Assembly: GCA_035500095.1 (NCBI GenBank)
Contig: DATJXN010000145.1
Coordinates: 54,380 to 118,379, forward strand
DNA from: Candidatus Binataceae bacterium
GTDB lineage: Bacteria > Desulfobacterota > Binatia > Binatales > Binataceae
Reading direction: 5' to 3'
DNA length: 64,000 nt
Part shown: piece by piece, positions 7,047-15,713 of the stretch
Layout: the number at the start of each line of letters is the position of its first letter
How positions within the stretch are numbered: the first letter of the stretch is position 1
Notes under the pieces: generated by a model
Seen by the model: only the letters and a program-made list of their open reading frames with translations
Database searches by the model: none
Told to the model about the DNA's origin: nothing
Position numbers and translations under genes: made by a program

Positions 7047-8723
7047 TCAGCACTGTCCCGAGCGCAGCACCTGCCCCGGCATCGCGCCGCTCGCGCGCCC
7101 GTGCTCGTAGAGCAGGCGCCCGTTGACGATCGTGTACTCGACGCCTTCGGCGGGCATCACCAGGCGCCGTCCGCCGCCCGGGAGATCGTACTGCATGTGC
7201 GCGCGCTTGGCCGAGCCAACCGTGTTGTAGTCGAAGATCGTAACGTCGGCGGCGAGTCCGCGAGCGAGACGGCCGCGCTTGCGTATGCCGAAGAAGTCGG
7301 CAGGCTCTGACGTGATGCGCTTGACCGCATGCTCGAGCGTCAGCGCCTGGCGCTCGCGCACCCACTTGCCGAGCAGGTAGGTGCAATAGCCGGCGTCACA
7401 CAGCATATCGACGTGCGCGCCGCCGTCGGAGAGTCCGAGCATCGTGCGCGGGTCGCCGATCATCCGCGCGATGCCCTCCTCGTGGTACTGCGCCATCGTG
7501 TACTGGATGTTGAGGTCGTCCTCGAGCGCGAGGTCGAGGAAAGTATCGAGCGGATCGCGGCCGCGCTCGGCGGCGATTTCCGCGACGTTCTTGCGCTCAA
7601 GCGGCTTGAGCGCGGGGTTTGCGACTTCGAGCACTTCGACGCGATGCCACTTGCCGGTGAACAGATGCGGCCGCGTCAGCTCCTTGCGGAAGGAATCGCG
7701 AAACGCGGGGTCGGCGTAGATTCGCTTCTGCGCTTCTGCCGGCTGGTTGAAGACGTGGTTCCACGCCTCCATGTCGGCGAAGCTGAAAGGGTTGCGCAGA
7801 TCGATCTGCACCACGAACGGCTTGCACAGCACCTGCGGCACGCCGCCGCGCCGAATCAGCGGTTCCAGCCGCTTGAGCGTCTGTTCCGCGTATTCGGGCT
7901 TGTCCGGCCGCGACGCCATCGCGAGCCAGGTCACCGGCCGCGCGCTCTCGCCGAGGAGGAAGTCGAGGAGTTGATATTCGTCCTCGAGGACCTGGCCCGC
8001 GCGCCGCGTGAGCGCGATTTCGATCGCGCCCTTGCCGAGTTCCTTGAGTACGTTGGCGCAGGCCTTGAGCTCGTCGCGGCTGGCGAGCCGGCAGGCGAGG
8101 GGCTGGCCGCGAAAGCCGATGTGCTGTGCGAGCGTGGTGGTAGAAAAGCCCATCGCACCCGCTGTCATCGCTTCGTGGAGCAGCGCCGCGATGCGCTGAG
8201 TCTCGTTGGGGGACGCCGCCCGCTCCATCGATTCCGCGCCCATCACGAAATGGCGAAACGGCGTAAGCGGCGCGAGAAAGCCGACGTTGATTCCGACGCC
8301 CCGGCGCTCGGCCGCGTCCATGAATTCGGGGAAGCTCACCCAGTCCCAGGTGATGCCCTTGCTCAGCGCGGCGAACGGAATCGCCTCGACGTTGACCAGG
8401 TCCCACGCCGCGACCTCGTGTACCTCGGGCTTGCAGGGCGCGATCCCGACGCCGCAATTGCCCATCACAACCGAGGTCACGCCGTGCCACGAGGTGCAGG
8501 TGAGCAGCGGGTCCCAGCAAATCTGCGCGTCGTAGTGGGTGTGCGGATCGACGAAGCCCGGCGCGACGATAAGCTCGCCGGCGTCGATGGTGCGCGCGGC
8601 GCCGCCGCTCACCTTGCCGATTTCCGCGATCGCGCCGTCCTTGATCGCGACGTCGGCGCGCACGCGCGGCGCGCCGGTGCCGTCAACCACGGTTCCGTTC
8701 TTGATCAGGAGATCGTATGCCAT
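7047..8723 (-). CDS. N-acyl-D-amino-acid deacylase family amidohydrolase
   Basis: A 558-residue metal-dependent amidohydrolase. The N-terminal beta domain begins MAYDLLIKNGTVVDGTG. Metal ligands appear as HTHYDAQ (about residues 61-67), and a later SDGGAHVD carries the conserved Asp. Length and the NCGVGIAP segment fit the D-aminoacylase (COG3653) group, which hydrolyses N-acyl-D-amino acids or related cyclic amides. Many members have unknown substrates, so deacylase is a family label only. The gene is divergent from the F420-type oxidoreductase (188 bases between starts) and converges on the SDR with 21 bases between stops. Confidence 0.87.
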   Translation of the reverse strand: MAYDLLIKNGTVVDGTGAPRVRADVAIKDGAIAEIGKVSGGAARTIDAGELIVAPGFVDPHTHYDAQICWDPLLTCTSWHGVTSVVMGNCGVGIAPCKPEVHEVAAWDLVNVEAIPFAALSKGITWDWVSFPEFMDAAERRGVGINVGFLAPLTPFRHFVMGAESMERAASPNETQRIAALLHEAMTAGAMGFSTTTLAQHIGFRGQPLACRLASRDELKACANVLKELGKGAIEIALTRRAGQVLEDEYQLLDFLLGESARPVTWLAMASRPDKPEYAEQTLKRLEPLIRRGGVPQVLCKPFVVQIDLRNPFSFADMEAWNHVFNQPAEAQKRIYADPAFRDSFRKELTRPHLFTGKWHRVEVLEVANPALKPLERKNVAEIAAERGRDPLDTFLDLALEDDLNIQYTMAQYHEEGIARMIGDPRTMLGLSDGGAHVDMLCDAGYCTYLLGKWVRERQALTLEHAVKRITSEPADFFGIRKRGRLARGLAADVTIFDYNTVGSAKRAHMQYDLPGGGRRLVMPAEGVEYTIVNGRLLYEHGRASGAMPGQVLRSGQC

Positions 8724-8911
8724 CGCCGAAGTCCCTCCCTCGCGCGAAGTGAAGGCCTATCTCCTTTGTATCGGGCGCGCGCCCTCATGGGCAAGCCGCA
8801 ACACCCGCGAAACGCGGGGCCGGTCTCTCCCTTTGGTGAACGGCTGCCGCCGTGGTATTCGATCCGGAGTCACCCGCTCGCGAAGCAACCTGCACTTTGG
8901 CGGAGGCCACG

Positions 8912-9766
8912 ATGTCGACGACTTTTGGCGCGATGATGTTTCCGACCGATTATGCGATTCAGCCGATCGAACTCGCGCGCGCGATCGAGGAACGCGGTCT
9001 CGATGCGCTCTACTTCCCCGAACATACGCACATTCCTACGAGCCGCCGCAGCCCCTGGCCTGGTGGCGGCGATCTGCCCGAGGAGTACTGGCACACCCAT
9101 GATCCGTTCGTGGCGCTGGGAGCGGCCGCGGCGGCGACCACGCGCATCAAACTCGGCACGGGCGTGTGCCTGGTGATCGAACGCGATCCGATCGTGCTCG
9201 CCAAGGAGTGTGCCTCGCTCGACATGATTTCAGGCGGACGCTTCGTGTTGGGAATCGGCGGCGGATGGAACGCCGAAGAGATGGAAGATCACGGCACTAA
9301 CTTCCGTACGCGATGGGCGCTCTTGCGCGAGCGGATTCTGGCGATGCGCGAAATCTGGACCAAGGACGCGCCAGAGTATCATGGCGAATTCGTGAACTTT
9401 CCGCCGATGCGCGCGTTTCCCAAACCGGTGCAAAAGGGCGGGCCGCCGGTGCTGCTCGGATCGGAGGCCAAGCGATGCTTCGAGCGGGTGGCCGATTACT
9501 GCGACGGCTGGATGCCTATCTACCGGCGCAATCACACGCTCGCCGACGGCGTGAAACAGTTGCGCGAGGCCGCAAGCCGTGCCGGCCGCCGCTTCGAGTC
9601 GTTTGCGCTTTCCGTGTTCGGTGTTCCGCCGCGCGAGGACGAAGTGAAGAAGCTTATCGAGATCGGGTTTACGGAAATTATTTTCGCGCTGCCGCCGGCG
9701 CCCGCGGACAAGGTGCTGCCGATGCTCGACGGCTACGCGGCGATCAAGCGCAAACTCGGCGCGTAG
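8912..9766 (+). CDS. LLM class F420-dependent oxidoreductase
   Basis: A 284-residue luciferase-like protein. It has the F420-group pattern: FGAMMFPTDY at the start, LYFPEHTHIP near 38-47, GTGVCLVIERDPI, and GGRFVLGIGGGWNAEEM near 108-124. This fits the TIGR03619-type F420 family, so a deazaflavin cofactor is likely, though it is not provable here. The ATG at 8912 is preceded by GGAGG about 5 bases upstream; the frame is open 20 codons further without an RBS. It is followed after 49 bases by an SDR and then a GST, so these three may be one transcript. Confidence 0.86.
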   Translation: MSTTFGAMMFPTDYAIQPIELARAIEERGLDALYFPEHTHIPTSRRSPWPGGGDLPEEYWHTHDPFVALGAAAAATTRIKLGTGVCLVIERDPIVLAKECASLDMISGGRFVLGIGGGWNAEEMEDHGTNFRTRWALLRERILAMREIWTKDAPEYHGEFVNFPPMRAFPKPVQKGGPPVLLGSEAKRCFERVADYCDGWMPIYRRNHTLADGVKQLREAASRAGRRFESFALSVFGVPPREDEVKKLIEIGFTEIIFALPPAPADKVLPMLDGYAAIKRKLGA

Positions 9767-9815
9767 CCGGCGCCGCGCCGGCCGCGCTCGACGCGTTGAC
9801 GGAGGGTTTCCCGCG

Positions 9816-10595
9816 ATGGGACGCCTCGATGGAAAAGTCGCCCTGATCGTCGGCGGCGGCGCCGACGGTCCGCCCAACCCGGGCGAGACGCTTTCGATCG
9901 GCAACGGCCGCGCTACCGCGATCCTGTGCGCGCGCGAGGGCGCCGCCGTGATGGTCGCCGACCGCTCCGCGGCGCTCGCCGCCGAGAGCGCCGCGGCGAT
10001 TCGCGCCGAGGGCGGCCGCGCCGATTCGGTCGCCGCCGACGTCACGCGCGAGGACGATTGCCGCCGCGCGTGCGAGGCTGCGGTCGGCGCGTTCGGCAGG
10101 CTCGATTTGCTGGTCAACAACGTCGGCATCGCGATCGGCGGCCGCCTGCTCGAAACCACCACCGAGCAGTTCGACACGATGTCTAACGTCAACGTGCGCG
10201 GCCAGTTCTTCATGATGAAATACGCGGTGCCCGAGATGGCGCGGGCCGGCGGCGGCGCGATCGTCAACGTCTCTTCGCTGGCCGCGTTGCGCACCGGCTC
10301 GGGCCTGCCCTACGAGACGACCAAGGCCGCGCTGCTCGGACTGACGCGCTCGGCGGCGGTCACGCACGCGCGCGACCGGATTCGCGTCAACACGATTCTG
10401 CCGGGATTGATCAACTCTTCGATGGTGCGCCGGCTGGTCGGCGACCGCGAGGCGCGCGTCGCGCCACGCATTCCGATGCGCCGCCAGGGCACACCGTGGG
10501 AGATCGCGAAAGCGATCGTATTCCTGCTCTCCGAGGACGCGTCGTACATCACCGGCACCGAGCTGATCGTCGACGGCGGCCTGAGCGCGCGCTAG
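9816..10595 (+). CDS. SDR family oxidoreductase with extended cofactor loop
   Basis: A 259-residue short-chain dehydrogenase/reductase. The glycine-rich loop is longer than usual: VGGGADGPPNPGETLSIGNG (about 13-32) in place of TGxxxGxG, an insertion of roughly ten residues. The active-site motif YETTK near 170 and NNVG (instead of NNAG) near 102 are present, and the C-terminal TGTELIVDGG is typical. Its AAA-D region (VADRS) suggests NAD preference. It begins 49 bases after the F420-type oxidoreductase and is followed 21 bases later by a GST gene. Substrate unknown. Confidence 0.85.
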   Translation: MGRLDGKVALIVGGGADGPPNPGETLSIGNGRATAILCAREGAAVMVADRSAALAAESAAAIRAEGGRADSVAADVTREDDCRRACEAAVGAFGRLDLLVNNVGIAIGGRLLETTTEQFDTMSNVNVRGQFFMMKYAVPEMARAGGGAIVNVSSLAALRTGSGLPYETTKAALLGLTRSAAVTHARDRIRVNTILPGLINSSMVRRLVGDREARVAPRIPMRRQGTPWEIAKAIVFLLSEDASYITGTELIVDGGLSAR

Positions 10596-10616
10596 GCGGC
10601 AAAGCGAGGCATCCCG

Positions 10617-11387
10617 ATGAAACTTTTCACCTTTGCGACCAGCCCCTACGCGCGCAAGGTCCGGATGGCGCTCGAGTACAAGGGAATCGAGTGCGAGATG
10701 GTCGAGCGATGCTACTCGCTCGATCGCAAGCCGGATCTGCGCGAGGCGAGCGAACGCGCGGAAGTTCCGGTGCTGGTGCTCGACGACGGCCGCACGATCG
10801 CGGACTCCACAATCATCTGCGAATATCTCGAGGACGCCTATCCGCGGCCGCCGATCTTTCCCACCGATCCGTTCGAGCGCGTGCGGATGCGCGCGATCGA
10901 CGATCTGTGCGACCGCACTTTCGACGCGACCGTCTTTGGCTATTTCCTCGGCGTAGTGCGCTCGGGCGTGCCCGAGTCCAGGGCGATGCAGGACGCGGGA
11001 CGCGCCGAGTTCGCGGCGTTGCTCGCGCGGCTTGAGCACGAGCTCGAGGGCCGCGACTTCTTTTGCGGCGGCGCGCTCTCGCTCGCCGACCTCGCCGCGA
11101 TCTGCCATCTGCCGGTCGCGCACATGATGCGCCTTCGGATGGACGAATTTCCGCGCCTGGCGGCGTGGGAGAAGCGGATGCGCGGGATCCCGCTGGTTGC
11201 CGCCGACCTCGAGCGTGCGCGTGCGGCGATGGCCGCGGGCAGTCTCGCGGAAGAGTTCGAAGGCCCCGACGGCCGTATCCACTGGCGCGACAGCCGGCTG
11301 GAATGGCCGGTGCGGCACGGCTTCGTCGACTTCATTGCGCGCGAATTCCATGCGGGTAAGATGATGTTTCCACCCGACGCCTCGTAG
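10617..11387 (+). CDS. Glutathione S-transferase family protein
   Basis: A 256-residue GST. The N-terminal thioredoxin-fold domain starts MKLFTFATSPYARKVRMAL, with a Ser/Tyr pair at the usual catalytic position, then VPVLVLDDG and IADSTIICEYLE (residues 48-70), the glutathione gamma-Glu binding segment. The all-helical domain follows, with ALSLADLAAICHLP. The last 50 residues after GRIHWRDSRLEW extend beyond the usual GST length of about 210. It lies 21 bases after the SDR and 45 before the selenoprotein gene on the same strand, so it may belong to a redox or detoxification transcript. Confidence 0.85.
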   Translation: MKLFTFATSPYARKVRMALEYKGIECEMVERCYSLDRKPDLREASERAEVPVLVLDDGRTIADSTIICEYLEDAYPRPPIFPTDPFERVRMRAIDDLCDRTFDATVFGYFLGVVRSGVPESRAMQDAGRAEFAALLARLEHELEGRDFFCGGALSLADLAAICHLPVAHMMRLRMDEFPRLAAWEKRMRGIPLVAADLERARAAMAAGSLAEEFEGPDGRIHWRDSRLEWPVRHGFVDFIAREFHAGKMMFPPDAS

Positions 11388-11432
11388 GATGCGGCGGCGC
11401 GCCGGATGAAAGCCCGCAAGGAGCGTATCGAA

Positions 11433-12293
11433 ATGCCCGTTGCCTACATTCCTCGGACGCGCGGGCTATACAGCGCCTACGAGCCCTATCGATGGGTCGT
11501 GAACAGCGAGCCGCCGCCGTGGACGCCGCTTAAGAAGCCGCTTGCGCAATGCAAGGTTGCGCTGATGAGCTCGGGCGGCGTGCTCTACCGCGATCAGTCG
11601 CGGTTCCATCGCGAGGACGCGAGCTACCGGCTGATCCCGAGGAACGCGCGGCGCGACGAGCTTAGCGTATGGCATTTCGGCTACCCGACCAAAGACGCGG
11701 AAAAGGATCCCAACTGCGTTTTTCCGCTCGAACGGATGCGCGAGTTTGAGGCCGAGGGGCGCATCGGCGAGCTCTGCGATCCGGCGTTCACTTTCATGGG
11801 CGGGATTTACTCGGCGCGCAAGGTGTGCGAGGAACTGGCGCCGAAAGTTGTTGAAGAGCTTCGGAGCCGTAACGTGGAGGCGTTTTACCTGGTGCCCGCT
11901 TGACCCGTGTGCCATCAGTCCGTTGGACTGATCGCCCGCGAAGTCGAAGCCGCCGGTATCCCGACGCTGTGCATGACCTCGGCGCTGGACATCACGCAAG
12001 CCGTCAATCCGCCGCGCGCGGTGTTTCTCAACTACCCGCTCGGCCATCAGACGGGCAAGCCGGACGACCGGGAAAACCAGCGCGCGATCGTCGGCGACGC
12101 GCTGAGAGCATTTGAAACGATAAACAGGCCTGGCACGATCATCGAATTGCCCTACGTATGGGACGCAAACGATCGCCGTTGGGAGGAGACCGACTATACG
12201 CCCGGGTTCATGCCGCCGCGGCCGAAAAAGGCCGACGCCGATCGAGTCGAGCAGGAGCGCCGCCGCCGCTACACGACGGCCAATCCGGAATAA
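11433..12293 (+). CDS. Selenoprotein, glycine/betaine/sarcosine/D-proline reductase B family (in-frame TGA read as Sec)
   Basis: A 286-codon frame interrupted only by TGA at 11901-11903 (position 157), which I read as selenocysteine. The first half (MPVAYIPRTRGLYSAYEPYRWV, then FMGGIYSARKV) and the second half (CHQSVGLIAREVEAAGIPT, later PPRAVFLNYPLGHQ) are consecutive parts of the GrdB-like family, in one frame. Around the TGA the protein reads VPA-U-PVCHQS, a UxxC redox motif where non-seleno relatives have CxxC. A SECIS-like hairpin follows at 11914-11932. An AAGGAG precedes the ATG at 11433. Proteins of this short type are not full glycine reductases and their reaction is unknown. Thiol peroxidase is next downstream. 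Confidence 0.85.
11914..11932 (+). promoter_or_regulatory. Bacterial SECIS-like hairpin
   Basis: ATCAGTCC, loop GTT, GGACTGAT: a perfect 8-bp stem starting 10 bases after the TGA at 11901. A C-C mismatch and two more pairs extend it to 11911-11935. The loop begins with G followed by U, 18 bases after the TGA. Bacterial SECIS elements that bind SelB need a guanine at the start of an apical loop at about this distance. It lies inside the coding sequence, as in fdhF. Confidence 0.8.
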
Positions 12294-12353
12294 ACCGTAG
12301 CCCGCCGCCGCGCAGGGTCGCTGCGACCGGTAATCTTGACAGGGAGAATGACG

Positions 12354-12875
12354 ATGGCTGAAGAACGCAAGGGCGCGGTCACGATGCGCGGAAATCCGCT
12401 GACGCTGGTGGGGCCGGAACTCAAGGTCGGACAGAAGGCGCCCGCCTTTACCGCCGTGGGCAAGGGAATGGCCCCGGTGACGCTCGACCAGTTCAAGGGC
12501 AAGGTCAAAATCATCGCCGCGATCCCGTCGATCGATACGCCCGTGTGCGACGCGGAGACTCGCCGCTTCAACGAGGAAGCTTCCAGGCTGCCCGGCGACG
12601 TGCAAATTCTGACCATCTCGATGGACCTGCCGTTCGCGCAGGCACGCTGGTGCGGCGCGGCCGGCGTGGACAAGATCACGACGGCCAGCGACTGGCGGGC
12701 GGCCGAGTTCGGTCAGAAATACGGCGCACTCATCAAGGAACTGCATCTGCTCGCCCGCGCGGTCTTCGTGCTCGACAAGAACGACAACGTCGTTCACGCC
12801 GAATACGTCAAGGAAGTCGCCGAACAGCCCAACTTCGAGGCCGCTCTGGAAGCGGCGCGCAAGGCGGCAGCCTAG
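12354..12875 (+). CDS. tpx: Thiol peroxidase (Tpx, atypical 2-Cys peroxiredoxin)
   Basis: Reduces hydrogen and alkyl peroxides with electrons from thioredoxin, in the cytoplasm or periplasm. It has 173 residues, the normal Tpx length. The start MAEERKGAVTMRGNPLTLVG is characteristic. The peroxidatic cysteine is C65 in IPSIDTPVCDAETRRF and the resolving cysteine is C100 in SMDLPFAQARWC. A GGGAG stands about 7 bases before the ATG at 12354; an in-frame ATG two codons earlier is possible. It begins 60 bases after the selenoprotein gene, so the two may be transcribed together. Confidence 0.93.
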   Translation: MAEERKGAVTMRGNPLTLVGPELKVGQKAPAFTAVGKGMAPVTLDQFKGKVKIIAAIPSIDTPVCDAETRRFNEEASRLPGDVQILTISMDLPFAQARWCGAAGVDKITTASDWRAAEFGQKYGALIKELHLLARAVFVLDKNDNVVHAEYVKEVAEQPNFEAALEAARKAAA

Positions 12876-12916
12876 GCGCCGGACGGCGCGGCGGCTCGTG
12901 CGACCGTCGATTCCGA

Positions 12917-12933
12917 CGGCGGCAGAGCCGCCG
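12917..12933. terminator. Short GC hairpin after tpx
   Basis: CGGCGGC, loop AGA, GCCGCCG: a perfect 7-bp stem 41 bases after the tpx stop. No T-run follows on either strand, so intrinsic termination is uncertain. Confidence 0.3.
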
Positions 12934-13082
12934 CGCTCGCCTCGCGAAGAAAGCGGCCTGACGGTGCAATCCGCATCGCGCGTCCGCTCGCAAACAATCA
13001 GTTCGAATTCGACGACCGCGACCGCGACAGGCGCGCGGCGCGCATGCCTCGCATGCCGATTAACCGGACCAGGAGCGCTGCG

Positions 13083-14159
13083 GTGGGTTTGCTTGAAGAA
13101 ACGCTCGAGGCGATAACCTCGCCCGACGCGGCGGCGGCCGCTGAAGCGAGCCGCAGGCTCGACTCGCTGACGAAGCCGCGCGGCAGCCTCGGTCACCTGG
13201 AGGAGATCGTGCGCCGCTACGCCGCGGTGCGGCGCGACGCGAGCGCCGGGTTCGGAGGCGGCGCCTTGTGCGTATTCGTGGCCGACCACGGAGTGGCGGC
13301 GGAAGGCGTAAGCGCCTACCCGCAGGCGGTCACGGCCGAGATGTTGCGCAATATCGCCGGCGGCGGCGCGGCGATAAGCGTGCTCGCGCGCCGTCTCGGC
13401 TATCGGCTGTGGATCACGGACGTTGGGGTGGCCGCCGACACCAGCGCTGCCGCGCTGCCCGGCGTGGTCTATCGGCGTGTCGGCGCAGGCACGTGTAACC
13501 TGTCGCGCGAGGCAGCGATGTCTGCCGGGGAGGCGCGGGCGGCGCTCGAGGTCGGCATTGAAGTCGCGCGCGCGGCGGTCGCGGCGGGCGCTACGCTGCT
13601 TGGAATCGGCGAGATGGGAATCGCCAACAGCACTTCGGCGGCCGCGCTGCTCGCGGCGTTCACGCGGATTCGGCCGGCGCGCCTCGCCGGGCGCGGCGCC
13701 GGCCTCGACGACGCCGCGATGCCGCATAAGGTCGCGACTATCGAACGCGCGCTCAAGCTTCATCGGGCGAAACTGAAGGATCCGATGGCGACGCTTGCTG
13801 CGCTCGGCGGTTTCGAGATCGCGGCGATGGCCGGCGTGTGCCTCGGCGGGGCGGCGCTGAACGTTCCGGTGATGGTTGACGGATTTATCGCCACGGCCGC
13901 GGCAGTCGCCGCAGAGCGGCTGAGCCCCGGTCTCTTCGCACACCTGTTCTTCGGCCATCGCTCTTCCGAGGGCGGCCACGCGCTCGGCCTTGCGAAACTC
14001 GGCGTCCGGCCGATAGTCGATCTCGAGATGCGATTGGGAGAGGGCACGGGCGCCGCGCTTGCGATGAGTCTCGTCGAAGCAGCGCTCGCGCTATTTCACG
14101 AGATGGCGACGTTCGAAAGCGCTGGCGTCTCGGAGAAGGTCGCCGGGAAAGCCGAATGA
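13083..14159 (+). CDS. cobT: Nicotinate-nucleotide--dimethylbenzimidazole phosphoribosyltransferase
   Basis: Makes alpha-ribazole phosphate, the lower-ligand nucleotide of cobalamin, from nicotinate mononucleotide and dimethylbenzimidazole. It has 358 residues from a GTG at 13083, chosen because AGGAG lies 7 bases upstream; two ATGs up to 39 bases earlier are in frame but have no RBS. Family marks are TKPRGSLGHLEEI near 32-44, CVFVADHGVAAEGVSAYP, GIGEMGIANSTSAAAL and the late GHRSSEGGHALGLAKLG with the catalytic glutamate. The stop overlaps the cobS start by 4 bases (ATGA). Confidence 0.95.
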   Translation: MGLLEETLEAITSPDAAAAAEASRRLDSLTKPRGSLGHLEEIVRRYAAVRRDASAGFGGGALCVFVADHGVAAEGVSAYPQAVTAEMLRNIAGGGAAISVLARRLGYRLWITDVGVAADTSAAALPGVVYRRVGAGTCNLSREAAMSAGEARAALEVGIEVARAAVAAGATLLGIGEMGIANSTSAAALLAAFTRIRPARLAGRGAGLDDAAMPHKVATIERALKLHRAKLKDPMATLAALGGFEIAAMAGVCLGGAALNVPVMVDGFIATAAAVAAERLSPGLFAHLFFGHRSSEGGHALGLAKLGVRPIVDLEMRLGEGTGAALAMSLVEAALALFHEMATFESAGVSEKVAGKAE

Positions 14160-14965
14160 GCGAGGAGCGTCCCGGCGCGGAGAACCAGGCGAACGCGACG
14201 CACTCTGCGGCGCACGCCGCGCGCGGCGGAGCGCTCGCTCAGATCCGCCTGGCCGCGGGTTTCCTCACTATCCTGCCGGTGCTTCCGAGGGCTGATGCCG
14301 AGCCCGAGACGGTTGTGGCTTCGTTCGGATGGTTTCCGCTCGTCGGATTTGCGCTCGGCGCGATGCTCGCGGCCGGGAACCTGCTGCTGACTCGGCTCTT
14401 CGGCGACGCGCTCGCCGCGGTCCTGTTGGTGTTGACGCTCACCGTGCTGACCGGCGCGGTCCATCTTGACGCCCTTGCCGACACTGCCGACGCGCTGGGC
14501 GCGGGAACGGATCGGCGACGCGCGCTCGACATCATGCGCGACAGCCGGATCGGCAGTTTCGGCACAGCCGCAATTTTCTTCTTTCTCGCGCTCGAGTGCG
14601 TGGCGCTGGCGACGATGGGCGAGGCGCGCCGCGCCGCGGCGTTGTGGCTTGCGCCGGGCCTTGCGCGCTGGGCGATGGTGGCCGCGAGCTGGCGAATCGG
14701 TTATCTGCGGCCTGAAGGCGCGGGGACCTTGCTGGTAGGGTCCGGCGGCGATCGCAATCTCTCTCGCGCGAGCGCGCTCGCCGCGCTCGCGGTCGTGCCG
14801 GTGCTCTCGTGGCGGGCGCTTTGGGCCTATGCCGTTGCCGCCGCCGGCGCGGCGCTGCTCCGCGCGGCATACCGGCGATGGCTCGGCGGCGTGACGGGAG
14901 ATCTTCTCGGCGCCGCGGGCGAACTGGTGGAGGTGGCTGTGCTGCTCGCGATGGCGGCTATTTGA
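14156..14965 (+). CDS. cobS: Adenosylcobinamide-GDP ribazoletransferase (cobalamin synthase)
   Basis: Membrane enzyme joining adenosylcobinamide-GDP and alpha-ribazole (phosphate), the last joining step of B12 synthesis. It has 269 residues with several hydrophobic helices. The signature region HLDALADTADALGAG (about 102-116), followed by RRALDIMRDSRIGSFG, supplies the metal-binding aspartates. The first 25 residues are Ala-rich and polar and may not be conserved. It is translationally coupled to cobT by a 4-base overlap. Its 3' end overlaps the convergent cobU gene by 8 bases. Confidence 0.93.
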   Translation: MSEERPGAENQANATHSAAHAARGGALAQIRLAAGFLTILPVLPRADAEPETVVASFGWFPLVGFALGAMLAAGNLLLTRLFGDALAAVLLVLTLTVLTGAVHLDALADTADALGAGTDRRRALDIMRDSRIGSFGTAAIFFFLALECVALATMGEARRAAALWLAPGLARWAMVAASWRIGYLRPEGAGTLLVGSGGDRNLSRASALAALAVVPVLSWRALWAYAVAAAGAALLRAAYRRWLGGVTGDLLGAAGELVEVAVLLAMAAI

Positions 14966-15479
14966 CCCGCATCGGGTAGCCCGCGACCATCAGCTCCACG
15001 CGCTCGGCCGCACGCGCCACTGCCTGGTTGGTCCATCCGAGAAGATCGCGGAAGCGCCGCGCGATCGCGTTTTCCGGCACGATTCCAGCCCCGACTTCGC
15101 CGGTCACCACGAAGCACGCAAACGGCGCGGACTCCATCGCGCCGGCGAGGCCGCGCGCCTCGGCCAGGATCTCTTCATCGCTCAGCCCGGCCATCAGGAG
15201 GTTCGAGATCCAGAGCGTCAGGCAATCGACGACCACGACGTCGGCGCGGTGCGCAAGCTTTGTGAGCGCATCGGCGATGGCGATCGGTTCTTCGATCGTC
15301 GCGAAGCCGGCGGAGCGGGACGCGCGATGGTGCGCGATGCGTTCGCGCATCTCGTCATCGAGCGCCTCCGCCGTGGCGATGAAGAATCGCCGAGCGCCCG
15401 CGGCCTGCTCGGCCAGCGCCAGGGCATGCGCGCTTTTGCCGCTCCGTGCCGCTCCTGTTATCAGCGTTACGCTGCCCAT
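14958..15479 (-). CDS. cobU: Adenosylcobinamide kinase / adenosylcobinamide-phosphate guanylyltransferase
   Basis: Phosphorylates adenosylcobinamide and then attaches GMP, giving the substrate of CobS. It has 173 residues, normal length. The P-loop GAARSGKS lies at 8-15, followed by FIATAEALDDEM and HHRASRSAGFATIEEP, which includes the histidine region that takes GMP. VVVVDCLTLWISNLL is the Walker-B-like segment. It is transcribed towards cobS, overlapping it by 8 bases, and away from the B12 riboswitch, so it is not controlled by that riboswitch. Confidence 0.93.
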   Translation of the reverse strand: MGSVTLITGAARSGKSAHALALAEQAAGARRFFIATAEALDDEMRERIAHHRASRSAGFATIEEPIAIADALTKLAHRADVVVVDCLTLWISNLLMAGLSDEEILAEARGLAGAMESAPFACFVVTGEVGAGIVPENAIARRFRDLLGWTNQAVARAAERVELMVAGYPMRVK

Positions 15480-15560
15480 TCCCCCGGTCCTGTCGTTCCG
15501 CCCGTCCTGACCGCGTTGCCCCGCTGCGACGGTTGACCATCGCGCGTGAAAATCATATCA

Positions 15561-15712
15561 GTCTTGTGCGCCCGGTGTACGGGAAGCCGGTTAGAGTCCG
15601 GCGCTGCCCCGCAACTGTACGGGGGGACAACGGCCCTTCCAGGCCACCGCTAGCCAGCGGGAAGGCGGGCCCGAGGATGATCCCCAAGCCAGGAGACCGG
15701 CCGGGCGACTAT
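15561..15712 (+). promoter_or_regulatory. Cobalamin riboswitch
   Basis: An AdoCbl-class leader. The conserved core GGGAAGCCGGTTAGAGTCCGG is followed by GCTGCCCCGCAACTGTACGG and ends with AAGCCAGGAGACCGGCC (the B12 box). The closing helix pairs CGCCCGG at 15569-15575 with CCGGGCG at 15701-15707. It lies 124 bases before the btuB start on the same strand and should turn that gene off when B12 is plentiful. Confidence 0.95.
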
Positions 15713-15713
15713 T

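Noticed and set aside
11433..12293. Reading the TGA at 11901 as a pseudogene-making stop with a second gene starting at GTG 11907
   Set aside because: The frame does not shift, homology is continuous over the codon, the residue context is UxxC, and a SECIS-like hairpin follows at the right distance. Selenocysteine explains all of this better.
12336..12341. TTGACA before tpx as a -35 box
   Set aside because: It lies only 12 bases from the ATG, so there is no room for a -10 box and start site.
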